The notes under the pieces were generated by a model that did no database searches, was not told the DNA's origin, and worked only from the letters and a program-made list of their open reading frames with translations. Of a stretch of DNA of 10,277 bases, positions 1 through 4,985 are shown piece after piece. Each line of letters starts with the position of its first letter. Position 1 is the stretch's first letter. Position numbers and translations under genes: made by a program. Location of the stretch: NCBI GenBank assembly GCA_934591815.1, contig CAKTPV010000037.1, forward strand, positions 1 through 10,277. The letters are read 5' to 3'. The stretch is from an uncultured Oscillospiraceae bacterium (GTDB lineage Bacteria > Bacillota > Clostridia > Oscillospirales > Oscillospiraceae).

Positions 1-510
1 GCCCGCCGGGGCATCAGCTACGGCTTCCAGCAGCCGCCCCGGTTCAAGGGCATCACCGTCCACGACCTGCTGCTGCTGGCGGCGGGGAAGGGGCAGCTCA
101 GCAAGGATAAGTGCTGCGCCTATCTGACCAAGGTGGGCCTGTGCGCCAACGACTATCTGGACCGCGAGGTGGACGTGTCCCTGTCCGGCGGCGAGGTCAA
201 GCGCATCGAGATCGCCACCATTCTGGCGCGGCAGAGCGACCTGATGATCTTCGACGAGCCGGAGGCGGGCATCGACCTGTGGAGCTTCGCACGGCTCACC
301 GAGACCTTCGAGCAGATCCATCAGGAGGGTCACGCCACCATGATCATCATCTCCCATCAGGAGCGCATCATCCGTCTGGCGGATGAGATCATGGTCATCG
401 CCAACGGGCAGATCGCCCACCGCGGCAGCACCGAGGAGGTATTCCCCCTCATTCTGGCGGATACGCTGGGCGGCTGCCCCGTGCTGGAGAGAAAGGAGGG
501 CGCACAATGA
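1..510 (+). CDS. sufC: SufC-like ABC ATPase, Fe-S cluster assembly (5' truncated by window edge)
   Basis: Cytosolic ABC-class ATPase that powers Fe-S cluster assembly on a SufB/SufD-type scaffold. The frame is open from base 1 and gives 169 residues. SufC is usually about 250 residues, so roughly the first 75-80, including Walker A, lie outside the window. Visible motifs are a Q-loop region (GFQQPP, bases 28-45), the ABC signature LSGGE (181-195), a Walker B run ending LMIFDEPEAG (241-270) and the switch histidine in ISHQE (349-363). There are no membrane segments. The SufC call rests on the EAGID sequence after Walker B, which is typical of SufC where transporter ATPases usually have a T-S-x-L-D type D-loop, and on the next gene being its partner. 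The stop overlaps that gene by ATGA, so the two are probably translationally coupled. A general ABC transporter ATPase is the alternative, but the neighbour argues against it. Confidence 0.9.
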   Translation, partial: ARRGISYGFQQPPRFKGITVHDLLLLAAGKGQLSKDKCCAYLTKVGLCANDYLDREVDVSLSGGEVKRIEIATILARQSDLMIFDEPEAGIDLWSFARLTETFEQIHQEGHATMIIISHQERIIRLADEIMVIANGQIAHRGSTEEVFPLILADTLGGCPVLERKEGAQ

Positions 511-1436
511 TCACCGATATTGACGCCAAGCTGCTGGAAAAGATCGCCGACCTGACAGGCCAGCCTGTGGGCGCCTTCAACATCCGCAAGGACAGCGGCT
601 GCGAGGCCCGCCAGTCCACCGAGCATATTGAGATCACGCCCCGCGCCGACGGCAAGCAGGGCATAGACATCCGCATCAAGCCCGGCACGAAGGGGGAAAA
701 GTGCTACATCCCCGTCATCATCAGCAAGACCGGCCTGAGCGAGCTGGTCTACAACGACTTCTACGTGGGCGACGACTGCGACGTGGAGATCGTGGCGGGC
801 TGCGGCATCCACAACTCCGGCTGCGATGAGAGCCGTCACGACGGCGTGCATACCTTCCACATCGGCAAAAACGCCCGGGTGCGGTACAGCGAGAAGCACT
901 ACGGCGAGAACGACCCCGGCCAGACCGGCGGCAACGTAATGAATCCCAAGACGGTGGTGTATCTGGGGGAGAATGCGTCCATGCAGATGGACACCGTCCA
1001 GATCCGGGGCATCGACTCCACCAAGCGCGAGACGGACTTCTTCTGCGAGGCCGGCAGCGAGGTGGTGGTGACAGAGCGCCTGCTGACCCACGGCAGCCAG
1101 ACGGCGGAGAGCGACATGAATATCCAGCTCAACGGCCACGACGCCAAGGGCCGGGTGATCTCCCGCTCCGTGGCGCAGGATCAGTCCCATCAGGTGTTCC
1201 GCCCTGTCATGGTGGGCAACGCCCAATGCTTTGGCCACGTCCAGTGCGACAGCATTATCATGGGACAGGCCAAGATCGAGTCCGTGCCGGCCATCACCGC
1301 CAACTGCCCCGACGCGCAGCTCATCCACGAGGCGGCCATCGGCAAGATCGCCGGTGATCAGCTTTTGAAGCTGGAGACGCTGGGACTGACGGAGGAGGAG
1401 GCGGAGGATACCATCCTCAAGGGCTTCCTCGCTTGA
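507..1436 (+). CDS. SufB/SufD-family Fe-S cluster scaffold protein, short form
   Basis: 309 residues, matching the SufBD beta-helix core and C-terminal helical part, much shorter than classical SufB (about 465) or SufD (about 420). Together with the SufC partner upstream it would form a two-component cluster-assembly scaffold. The C-terminal block ANCPDAQLIHEAAIGKI followed by an acidic LTEEEAEDTILKGFL helix is the SufB/SufD signature; the His of LIHEA sits where the conserved SufD histidine lies. Cysteines are frequent (for example in GDDCDVEIVAGCGIHNSGCDE, around residues 90-110), possible cluster or sulfur ligands. The ATG overlaps the sufC stop (ATGA), and GGAGGG lies just upstream at about 495-500. 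No sufS, sufU or sufE follows: the operon ends at a terminator. The arrangement resembles the SUF-like minimal (SmsC/SmsB) systems described in anaerobes and archaea; that assignment is inferred from length and context. Confidence 0.88.
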   Translation: MITDIDAKLLEKIADLTGQPVGAFNIRKDSGCEARQSTEHIEITPRADGKQGIDIRIKPGTKGEKCYIPVIISKTGLSELVYNDFYVGDDCDVEIVAGCGIHNSGCDESRHDGVHTFHIGKNARVRYSEKHYGENDPGQTGGNVMNPKTVVYLGENASMQMDTVQIRGIDSTKRETDFFCEAGSEVVVTERLLTHGSQTAESDMNIQLNGHDAKGRVISRSVAQDQSHQVFRPVMVGNAQCFGHVQCDSIIMGQAKIESVPAITANCPDAQLIHEAAIGKIAGDQLLKLETLGLTEEEAEDTILKGFLA

Positions 1437-1442
1437 AAAAAC

Positions 1443-1484
1443 CATACGGAAAAAGACCGCCTACAGGCGGTCTTTTTCCGTATG
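1443..1484. terminator. Bidirectional intrinsic terminator between sufBD and degV
   Basis: A perfect 19-bp inverted repeat (1443-1461 with 1466-1484) around the 4-base loop TACA. Each arm carries a run of five A or five T, so the hairpin is A/T-rich at its foot in both directions. It lies 7 bases after the sufBD stop and 11 bases before the degV stop on the other strand, the expected place for one terminator serving two convergent genes. The T-run is inside the stem, not after it, so the exact release point is less certain. Confidence 0.85.
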
Positions 1485-1494
1485 AAGGAGGCTA

Positions 1495-2340
1495 TTACCG
1501 GTTTTGCTTGAAGAAGCTGACCGCCACGGCGCCGGGGCCGGCGTGGGTGCCGATGACGCTGCCGATGGTGGTGTACCGCAGCGCTTCGGCGTGATCCGCC
1601 CAGAGCCAGCGGCTGTCCTCGATATACTTTTGCAGCAGGGCGTCGGACAACCCTGTGTATCCCAGCAGAACGGGGCGGGAGAAGTCCACACCGCCCGCCT
1701 TCTGGATCTCCTGCGCCAGCAGGTTGTTGCCCATTTTGGAGCCGCGGGCCTTGCCCAGAAGCTGTATCTCTCCATCCGTAACGGCCAGCACCGGCTTAAT
1801 TTGCAGCATCGTTCCGGCAAAGGCCAGACTCTTGGAGATGCGGCCGCCCCGCTTCAGGTATTCCAGCGTATCCACCAGCGCCACCGTGACAATGAGCTGC
1901 TTTTCCTCATTGAGCCGCGCCGCAATCTCCTGCGCGGACAGCCCCTCGTCCCGCAGCTGAAGCGCCCGCTCTGTCAGGACGCCGCCGCCCACGGAGGCGG
2001 TGCCGCTGTCCACCACATATACGTTCTCGTAGTCCGCCGCGGCGATGGACGCGCTCTGACAGGTGCCGGAGAGCTTACCGGACAACGTGATGACCACGCA
2101 GCTCTCGCCCGCCTGCTTCGCCGCCTCGAATTCCTTGGCGAAGGCGTCCGGCGTGGCCTGACTGGTGGTGGGCAGGGTGTCCTCCTCCACCAGCTTTTCG
2201 TAAAAGGTCTTGTGGTCAATGGTCACGCCGTCGATATACTCCCGGTCGCCAAAGTGCACCGTCAGAGGCACCACGCGGACCTGCTCCTTGTATCCCGGCA
2301 TCAGATCTGCCGTGGAATCTACGATGATCCTTGTTTTCAC
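1495..2340 (-). CDS. DegV family fatty-acid-binding protein
   Basis: 281 residues, normal DegV length. DegV (FakB-type) proteins are soluble, bind one fatty acid, and in FakA/FakB systems present it for phosphorylation; the partner kinase is not in this window. Visible motifs: VDSTADL at residues 7-13, the ligand-pocket segment TTSQATPDAF at 58-67, the SGKLSGTCQSA block at 87-97, VVDSGTASVGGG at 109-120, and the family's C-terminal GTHAGPGAVAVSFF. The start is GTG at 2340, overlapping the stop of the upstream MarR gene as GTGA, with AAGGAAGG a few bases before it. Other in-frame starts would cut the conserved N-terminal DSTADL strand. It is co-transcribed with the MarR regulator, which suggests lipid- or ligand-responsive control, as in other MarR-regulated lipid genes. 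The exact ligand cannot be read from the sequence. Confidence 0.93.
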   Translation of the reverse strand: MKTRIIVDSTADLMPGYKEQVRVVPLTVHFGDREYIDGVTIDHKTFYEKLVEEDTLPTTSQATPDAFAKEFEAAKQAGESCVVITLSGKLSGTCQSASIAAADYENVYVVDSGTASVGGGVLTERALQLRDEGLSAQEIAARLNEEKQLIVTVALVDTLEYLKRGGRISKSLAFAGTMLQIKPVLAVTDGEIQLLGKARGSKMGNNLLAQEIQKAGGVDFSRPVLLGYTGLSDALLQKYIEDSRWLWADHAEALRYTTIGSVIGTHAGPGAVAVSFFKQNR

Positions 2341-2780
2341 TGTTCCTTCCTTTCTGCCGCCAGCCGTTCCAGACCATCACTGATGGCGGTCAGGCTCTTA
2401 TACAGGCTGGCGCGCTCCTCCTCGGTCAGTTCCCGGCTGACCTCCGCCAGAACGGCCTCGATCCGCGCAGAGATCCGCGCACCGACCGCCCGGCCCTTGT
2501 CCGTCAGACGCAGCGGCGTCTTGTAACGCTTGCCCGTCTCTCTGTCGGCGAGGTAGCCCTGCTCCTCCAGATGCACCAGCGCCCGGGAGATGGTGGCCTT
2601 ATCCTCCTCGCAGTGGTCGCAAAGCGCCGCCGCCGTCATGTCCGTTCCCCGATACAGGTAGTACAGGCAGGAGATGTGGACGCTGCGCAGACCCAAGTCC
2701 GTCATCTCCTGATTTTTTATGCGCCGTATGTTCCGGCTGATCCGGTTCAGCAGCACCGTAAAGGTTTCAAACCGCTCCAT
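2337..2780 (-). CDS. MarR family transcriptional regulator (first gene of marR-degV operon)
   Basis: 147-residue winged-helix repressor. The predicted recognition region spans residues 47-74 (DMTAAALCDHCEEDKATISR followed by ALVHLEEQGYL), with the wing at 79-92 (DRETGKRYKTPLRL) and a C-terminal dimerisation helix ending LERLAAERKEQ. The frame stays open to 2852, but the ATG at 2778-2780 is preferred: AAGGAGG sits 8 bases before it, and the longer version would translate across the promoter -10 and one operator. It overlaps degV by four bases (GTGA). Two copies of a perfect palindrome flank the promoter, so autorepression of marR-degV is the likely mode. The inducing ligand is unknown. Confidence 0.92.
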   Translation of the reverse strand: MERFETFTVLLNRISRNIRRIKNQEMTDLGLRSVHISCLYYLYRGTDMTAAALCDHCEEDKATISRALVHLEEQGYLADRETGKRYKTPLRLTDKGRAVGARISARIEAVLAEVSRELTEEERASLYKSLTAISDGLERLAAERKEQ

Positions 2781-2795
2781 GAAAGAGACCTCCTT

Positions 2796-2817
2796 ACTTG
2801 TTGAACAATCAACAAGT
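2796..2817. promoter_or_regulatory. Operator 1, palindromic MarR-type site
   Basis: Arms CTTGTTGA and TCAACAAG with a 4-base spacer (2797-2816), extended by one more pair to 2796-2817. It covers the predicted transcription start of the marR-degV operon (about 2814). An identical pair of arms lies 37 bp away, centre to centre. Binding by the adjacent MarR protein is inferred from position. Confidence 0.75.
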
Positions 2818-2820
2818 GCC

Positions 2821-2849
2821 ATGATACCAGGAACTTGTTGAAAAGTCAA
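2821..2849 (-). promoter_or_regulatory. Promoter of marR-degV operon
   Basis: Read on the minus strand: -35 TTGACT (2849-2844), 17-bp spacer, -10 TATCAT (2826-2821). The -35 lies inside operator 2 and the predicted start point falls inside operator 1, so a bound repressor would block both. Confidence 0.82.
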
Positions 2850-2853
2850 CAAG
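2834..2853. promoter_or_regulatory. Operator 2, second copy of the palindrome
   Basis: Same arms as operator 1, CTTGTTGA and TCAACAAG, with a different 4-base spacer (AAAG). It overlaps the -35 box of the minus-strand promoter. Conservation of the arms but not the spacer points to a protein-binding site, not a simple duplication. Confidence 0.75.
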
Positions 2854-2862
2854 AAGTTTGGC

Positions 2863-2889
2863 GGGGCATGCCGCCCTGCGGCGTGCCCC
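2863..2889. repeat. GC-rich inverted repeat between divergent promoters
   Basis: A 12-bp stem (2863-2874 with 2878-2889) with one G-T type mismatch and a 3-base loop. No T-run follows on either strand, so it is not a standard terminator. It sits between the -35 boxes of the two divergent promoters (2849 and 2913). Function unknown. Confidence 0.5.
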
Positions 2890-2912
2890 CTCCGAAAACC
2901 TCTGCCAGCCTA

Positions 2913-2941
2913 TTGACAAGCGGCGGATGCGGTACTATAAT
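2913..2941 (+). promoter_or_regulatory. Promoter of marR2-TSUP operon
   Basis: Perfect consensus boxes, TTGACA (2913-2918) and TATAAT (2936-2941), with an optimal 17-bp spacer. Downstream, between the -10 and the ribosome binding site, are ATTC (2958-2961) and GAAT (2968-2971), a short inverted repeat separated by six bases, a candidate operator for the regulator encoded just after it. A promoter this strong usually needs a repressor. Confidence 0.88.
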
Positions 2942-2991
2942 ACGTCAAAAGTGAACGATTCAAAAACGAATAATTAAAAGGGGGCGATAAC

Positions 2992-3426
2992 ATGGCGCTG
3001 GGCATAGAGTTCTCGCGGAAGCTGGCACTGGCGTACAACGCGGTGTGCAAGCCGCTGTGCCGGGAGCTGGGACTGTCGAAAACAGCCTTTGATATCCTGA
3101 TGTTTCTGGGGAATAACCCTACCTACAAAACGGCCAGAGACGTGGTGGAACTGCGTTGTCTCAAGGCAAATCTGGTGTCCGTCAACGTGGACCGGCTGGT
3201 GCAGGAGGGATACCTCACCCGGCGGCAGGCGGCGGGCGACCGCCGCAAGACGGAGCTGCTGTGTACGGACAAGGCGCAGCCTGTCATAGCGCGGGGGCGG
3301 CAGCTCCAGAGCGCCTTTTTCCAGCGGCTGTTTGCCGATATGGACGACGGGGCGCGGCGCGCCTTTTTTGCGGCCATGGAGATCATGGAGCAAAACCTGA
3401 ATGCTATTTTGGAGGCGGAAGAATAA
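2992..3426 (+). CDS. MarR family transcriptional regulator (upstream of TSUP exporter)
   Basis: 144-residue winged-helix protein. The predicted helix-turn-helix region is about residues 46-71 (KTARDVVELRCLKANLVSVN then VDRLVQEGYL), followed by a classic MarR wing with DRRKTEL (83-89) and a C-terminal helix rich in acidic residues. The ATG at 2992 has AAAGGGGG seven bases upstream. It is followed after only 3 bases by the exporter gene, so it is likely the local regulator of that transporter and of itself. It is not a close copy of the other MarR protein in the window: the recognition helices differ, matching the absence of the CTTGTTGA palindrome at its promoter. The effector could be a sulfur compound if the exporter carries one; this is inference. 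Confidence 0.9.
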   Translation: MALGIEFSRKLALAYNAVCKPLCRELGLSKTAFDILMFLGNNPTYKTARDVVELRCLKANLVSVNVDRLVQEGYLTRRQAAGDRRKTELLCTDKAQPVIARGRQLQSAFFQRLFADMDDGARRAFFAAMEIMEQNLNAILEAEE

Positions 3427-3429
3427 CCC

Positions 3430-4209
3430 ATGCAGAGCTTAGTGACGATCCTTGTAACATTTTTCGCGGGTATGGGCGCGGGCCTCGGCACCGGCTTTGC
3501 CGGAATGAGCGCCGCCGCGGTCATCAGCCCCATGCTGATCACTTTTTTGGGCATCGAGCCCTATATGGCGGTGGGCATCGCCCTGTCCGCCGACGTGCTG
3601 GCCAGCGCCGTCTCGGCCTACACCTACCATAAGAACAAAAATCTGGACGTGAAGAACGGCCTCATCATGATGGCGAGCGTGCTGACCTTCACGGTGGTGG
3701 GCAGCTACGCCGCCAGTCTGCTGCCCTCGGCGACCATGGGCGGCTTTGCCGTGTTCATGACGTTCCTACTGGGTATCAAGTTCATCGTGCGCCCGGTCAT
3801 GACCACCAAGGAGTCCATGGCGCAGGTGTCCGCCAAAAAGCGGGCGATCCAGTCGGTGGTCTGCGGCGTCATGATCGGCTTTATCTGCGGCTTTGTGGGC
3901 GCAGGCGGCGGCATGATGATGCTGCTGATCCTGACCAGCGTGCTGGGGTATGAGCTGAAGACCGCCGTAGGCACCAGCGTGTTCATCATGGCCTTCACGG
4001 CGCTGACGGGTGCGGTGTCCCACTTCGCCATCGGCGGTATGCCGGATCCCCTCACATGGGTGCTGTGCGTGATCTTTACGCTGATCTGGGCGCGTATCGC
4101 CGCCGTTTTTGCCAACAAAGCGCAGCCCAAGACCCTCAACCGCGCCACCGGCGTCGTGCTGGTGGTGCTGGGCGCGGTCATCATGAGCTTCCAGCTTCTG
4201 CACAAATAA
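3430..4209 (+). CDS. TSUP (TauE/SafE) family membrane exporter
   Basis: 259-residue integral membrane protein with about eight hydrophobic segments. Two halves resemble each other, the internal duplication typical of the family: GMGAGLGTGFAGMSAAAVIS near residue 14 and GFICGFVGAGGGMMMLLIL near residue 150, each followed by a helix with a GIxxxxAV(G/A) type pattern. TSUP proteins move anions such as sulfite or organosulfonates across the cytoplasmic membrane; the substrate here is not readable from sequence. The start ATG is 3 bases after the marR2 stop. GGAGG lies 14 bases upstream, inside the end of marR2, a long spacing that suggests coupling. No terminator is obvious after the stop at 4209. 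Confidence 0.9.
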   Translation: MQSLVTILVTFFAGMGAGLGTGFAGMSAAAVISPMLITFLGIEPYMAVGIALSADVLASAVSAYTYHKNKNLDVKNGLIMMASVLTFTVVGSYAASLLPSATMGGFAVFMTFLLGIKFIVRPVMTTKESMAQVSAKKRAIQSVVCGVMIGFICGFVGAGGGMMMLLILTSVLGYELKTAVGTSVFIMAFTALTGAVSHFAIGGMPDPLTWVLCVIFTLIWARIAAVFANKAQPKTLNRATGVVLVVLGAVIMSFQLLHK

Positions 4210-4279
4210 GCCGTTTCGGGGGCTGGCGGCCGATGTGTCTCTGCTGCACGCAGTGCGCCAATTTGAAGAAGCCAAAAGC

Positions 4280-4310
4280 GCGTAAAAAGGTGCGTAAAAG
4301 GTGAGTAAAT
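4280..4310 (+). repeat. Tandem arm-like repeats, cluster a
   Basis: Units GCGTAAAAAGGT (4280-4291) and GCGTAAAAGGT (4292-4302) followed by a degenerate GAGTAAAT. Period 11-12 bp, about 100 bp left of the left core. They share the AA(T)GGT...GTAA pattern with the clusters at 4554 and 6429. Confidence 0.55.
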
Positions 4311-4333
4311 CACCCGTCAAAAAGTTTGTAGCT

Positions 4334-4384
4334 GAAGAAAGTTCTAAAATTGTACGATTTAACAATTATTCCGCAACTTTCTTC
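4334..4384. repeat. Nested inverted repeat
   Basis: Outer arms GAAGAAAGTT (4334-4343) and AACTTTCTTC (4375-4384), perfect over 10 bp. Inside are AATTGT (4348-4353) and ACAATT (4362-4367), perfect over 6 bp. It is AT-rich and not followed by a T-run. It could be a recombinase or regulator binding site, or a leader hairpin. Confidence 0.5.
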
Positions 4385-4411
4385 CTCAAAAATAGAGGAG
4401 AAGATGAAGAT

Positions 4412-4431
4412 ATGAAATTAGGTATCGTGGG
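4412..4431 (+). repeat. Left 20-bp direct repeat (putative attL core)
   Basis: ATGAAATTAGGTATCGTGGG, identical to 6504-6523. The match stops at the next base on the right (C versus A) and one base before on the left (T versus G). Twenty exact bases far exceed chance in 10 kb and exceed the target duplication of most transposases; this length fits a tyrosine-recombinase core. Confidence 0.8.
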
Positions 4432-4459
4432 CGATTCACCTGATTCTATATCTCAATAG
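4412..4459 (+). pseudogene. ychF 5' stub (left copy of the target site)
   Basis: Reads MKLGIVG and then diverges (DSPDSISQ) to a TAG stop after 15 codons. The first 20 bases are identical to the start of the intact ychF at 6504. GAGGAG lies 11 bases upstream, so this may be where ychF translation began before the insertion, or the product of an earlier insertion. Confidence 0.7.
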
Positions 4460-4553
4460 CACTCCATAAATACCGATAATTCTTGATTTCAGCGTATTTT
4501 CTGCACAAATGTCCACTATATAACTTCATGCAATTCCATACTACTCCACGCCG

Positions 4554-4574
4554 AAATGGTGTAAAAATGGTGTA
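4554..4574 (+). repeat. Tandem arm-like repeats, cluster b
   Basis: Two copies of AAATGGTGTA (4554-4563 and 4565-4574), period 11 bp, about 120 bp inside the left core. CCATAC at 4536-4541 and GTATGG at 4572-4577 frame them. Confidence 0.6.
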
Positions 4575-4652
4575 TGGAAAATCGGATTGCAGACGCGAAA
4601 ATGACACACTACTACCGCCCTCAAAAATCGAATGAAAGCTCTGATGAAACAC

Positions 4653-4706
4653 ACAGCCATCGGCATGACCGTCCAACGGATATGCCGATGGTTGTTTCAT
4701 TTTCTG
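4653..4706 (+). terminator. Orphan terminator-like hairpin inside the element
   Basis: A 14-bp stem (4653-4666 with 4682-4695, one G-T pair) with a 15-base loop, followed by the U-rich run TTTCATTTTCT. No gene ends just before it on this strand, which suggests that the gene it served was lost, or that it insulates the ATPase gene from read-through coming from the left. Confidence 0.55.
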
Positions 4707-4925
4707 CTGCATTTCGGGGCGAATATGGAGAAAAATATCGCCAGTACGTCGCTTGGATTTCCTGCCTATCTTGCCACTCCGCCTTGTGATAACGGCATTT
4801 CGTGTGCCAATAAAGGGTGGAATCTTACCTTTGCAGGGCTTTGTTGAATAGCAAGGCCTTATCTGGAATCATTTGTCGAATTTTGTATTTTATCAGTTAT
4901 AACTTATATTTTTGTAATTTCTCCA

Positions 4926-4954
4926 TTGAGTTTCAATCGTAAATGTGATACACT
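4926..4954 (+). promoter_or_regulatory. Promoter of the DUF4143 ATPase gene
   Basis: TTGAGT (4926-4931), 17-bp spacer, TACACT (4949-4954). A strong ribosome binding site, GGAAGGAGG, follows at about 4967-4975, ten bases before the ATG. Confidence 0.7.
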
Positions 4955-4985
4955 GTGGTCAGCCACGGAAGGAGGGTGAAGTTTT

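Larger units (their letters stand above)
4210..4411. other. Non-coding stretch left of the ychF stub; possible right end of an older insertion
   Basis: No gene seen. It holds tandem arm-like repeats (4280-4310), a nested inverted repeat (4334-4384) and a ribosome-binding sequence GAGGAG (4395-4400) placed 11 bases before the ychF stub. Its last ~20 bases resemble the sequence before the intact ychF (AAAAATA then AGGAG in both). That makes it either the original ychF leader or the end of an earlier element of the same kind. Confidence 0.5.
4460..4925. other. Non-coding left interior of the element
   Basis: 466 bases without a gene that can be supported. Short open frames here (up to 88 codons) have no family resemblance that I recognise and lack convincing ribosome binding sites. 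The stretch holds arm-like repeats (4554-4574), an inverted pair CCATAC/GTATGG (4536-4541, 4572-4577) and a terminator-like hairpin at 4653-4706. It may be the debris of deleted genes. Confidence 0.5.

Noticed and set aside
357..1445. 362-codon open frame on the minus strand opposite sufBD
   Set aside because: Shadow of a GC-rich gene. The plus-strand frame has family motifs, a coupled start and a terminator; the minus frame has low-complexity Leu/Val/His/Gly content and no motif.
1504..2526. 340-codon plus-strand frame opposite degV and marR
   Set aside because: Runs across two real minus-strand genes and their overlap, shows no recognisable domain and is rich in Arg, Gln and His, typical of an antisense shadow.
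2781..2852. Longer start for the first MarR protein
   Set aside because: The extra 24 codons would cover the -10 box and operator 1; AAGGAGG in front of 2780 decides the start.
4280..4574. CRISPR-like array in the short tandem repeats
   Set aside because: Units are only 10-12 bp, directly adjacent and without unique spacers.
4446..4847. Short open frames (71-88 codons) on both strands in the left interior of the element
   Set aside because: No ribosome binding sites, mutual overlap, no family resemblance, and one strand's frame spans a hairpin. A decayed gene is possible but cannot be named.
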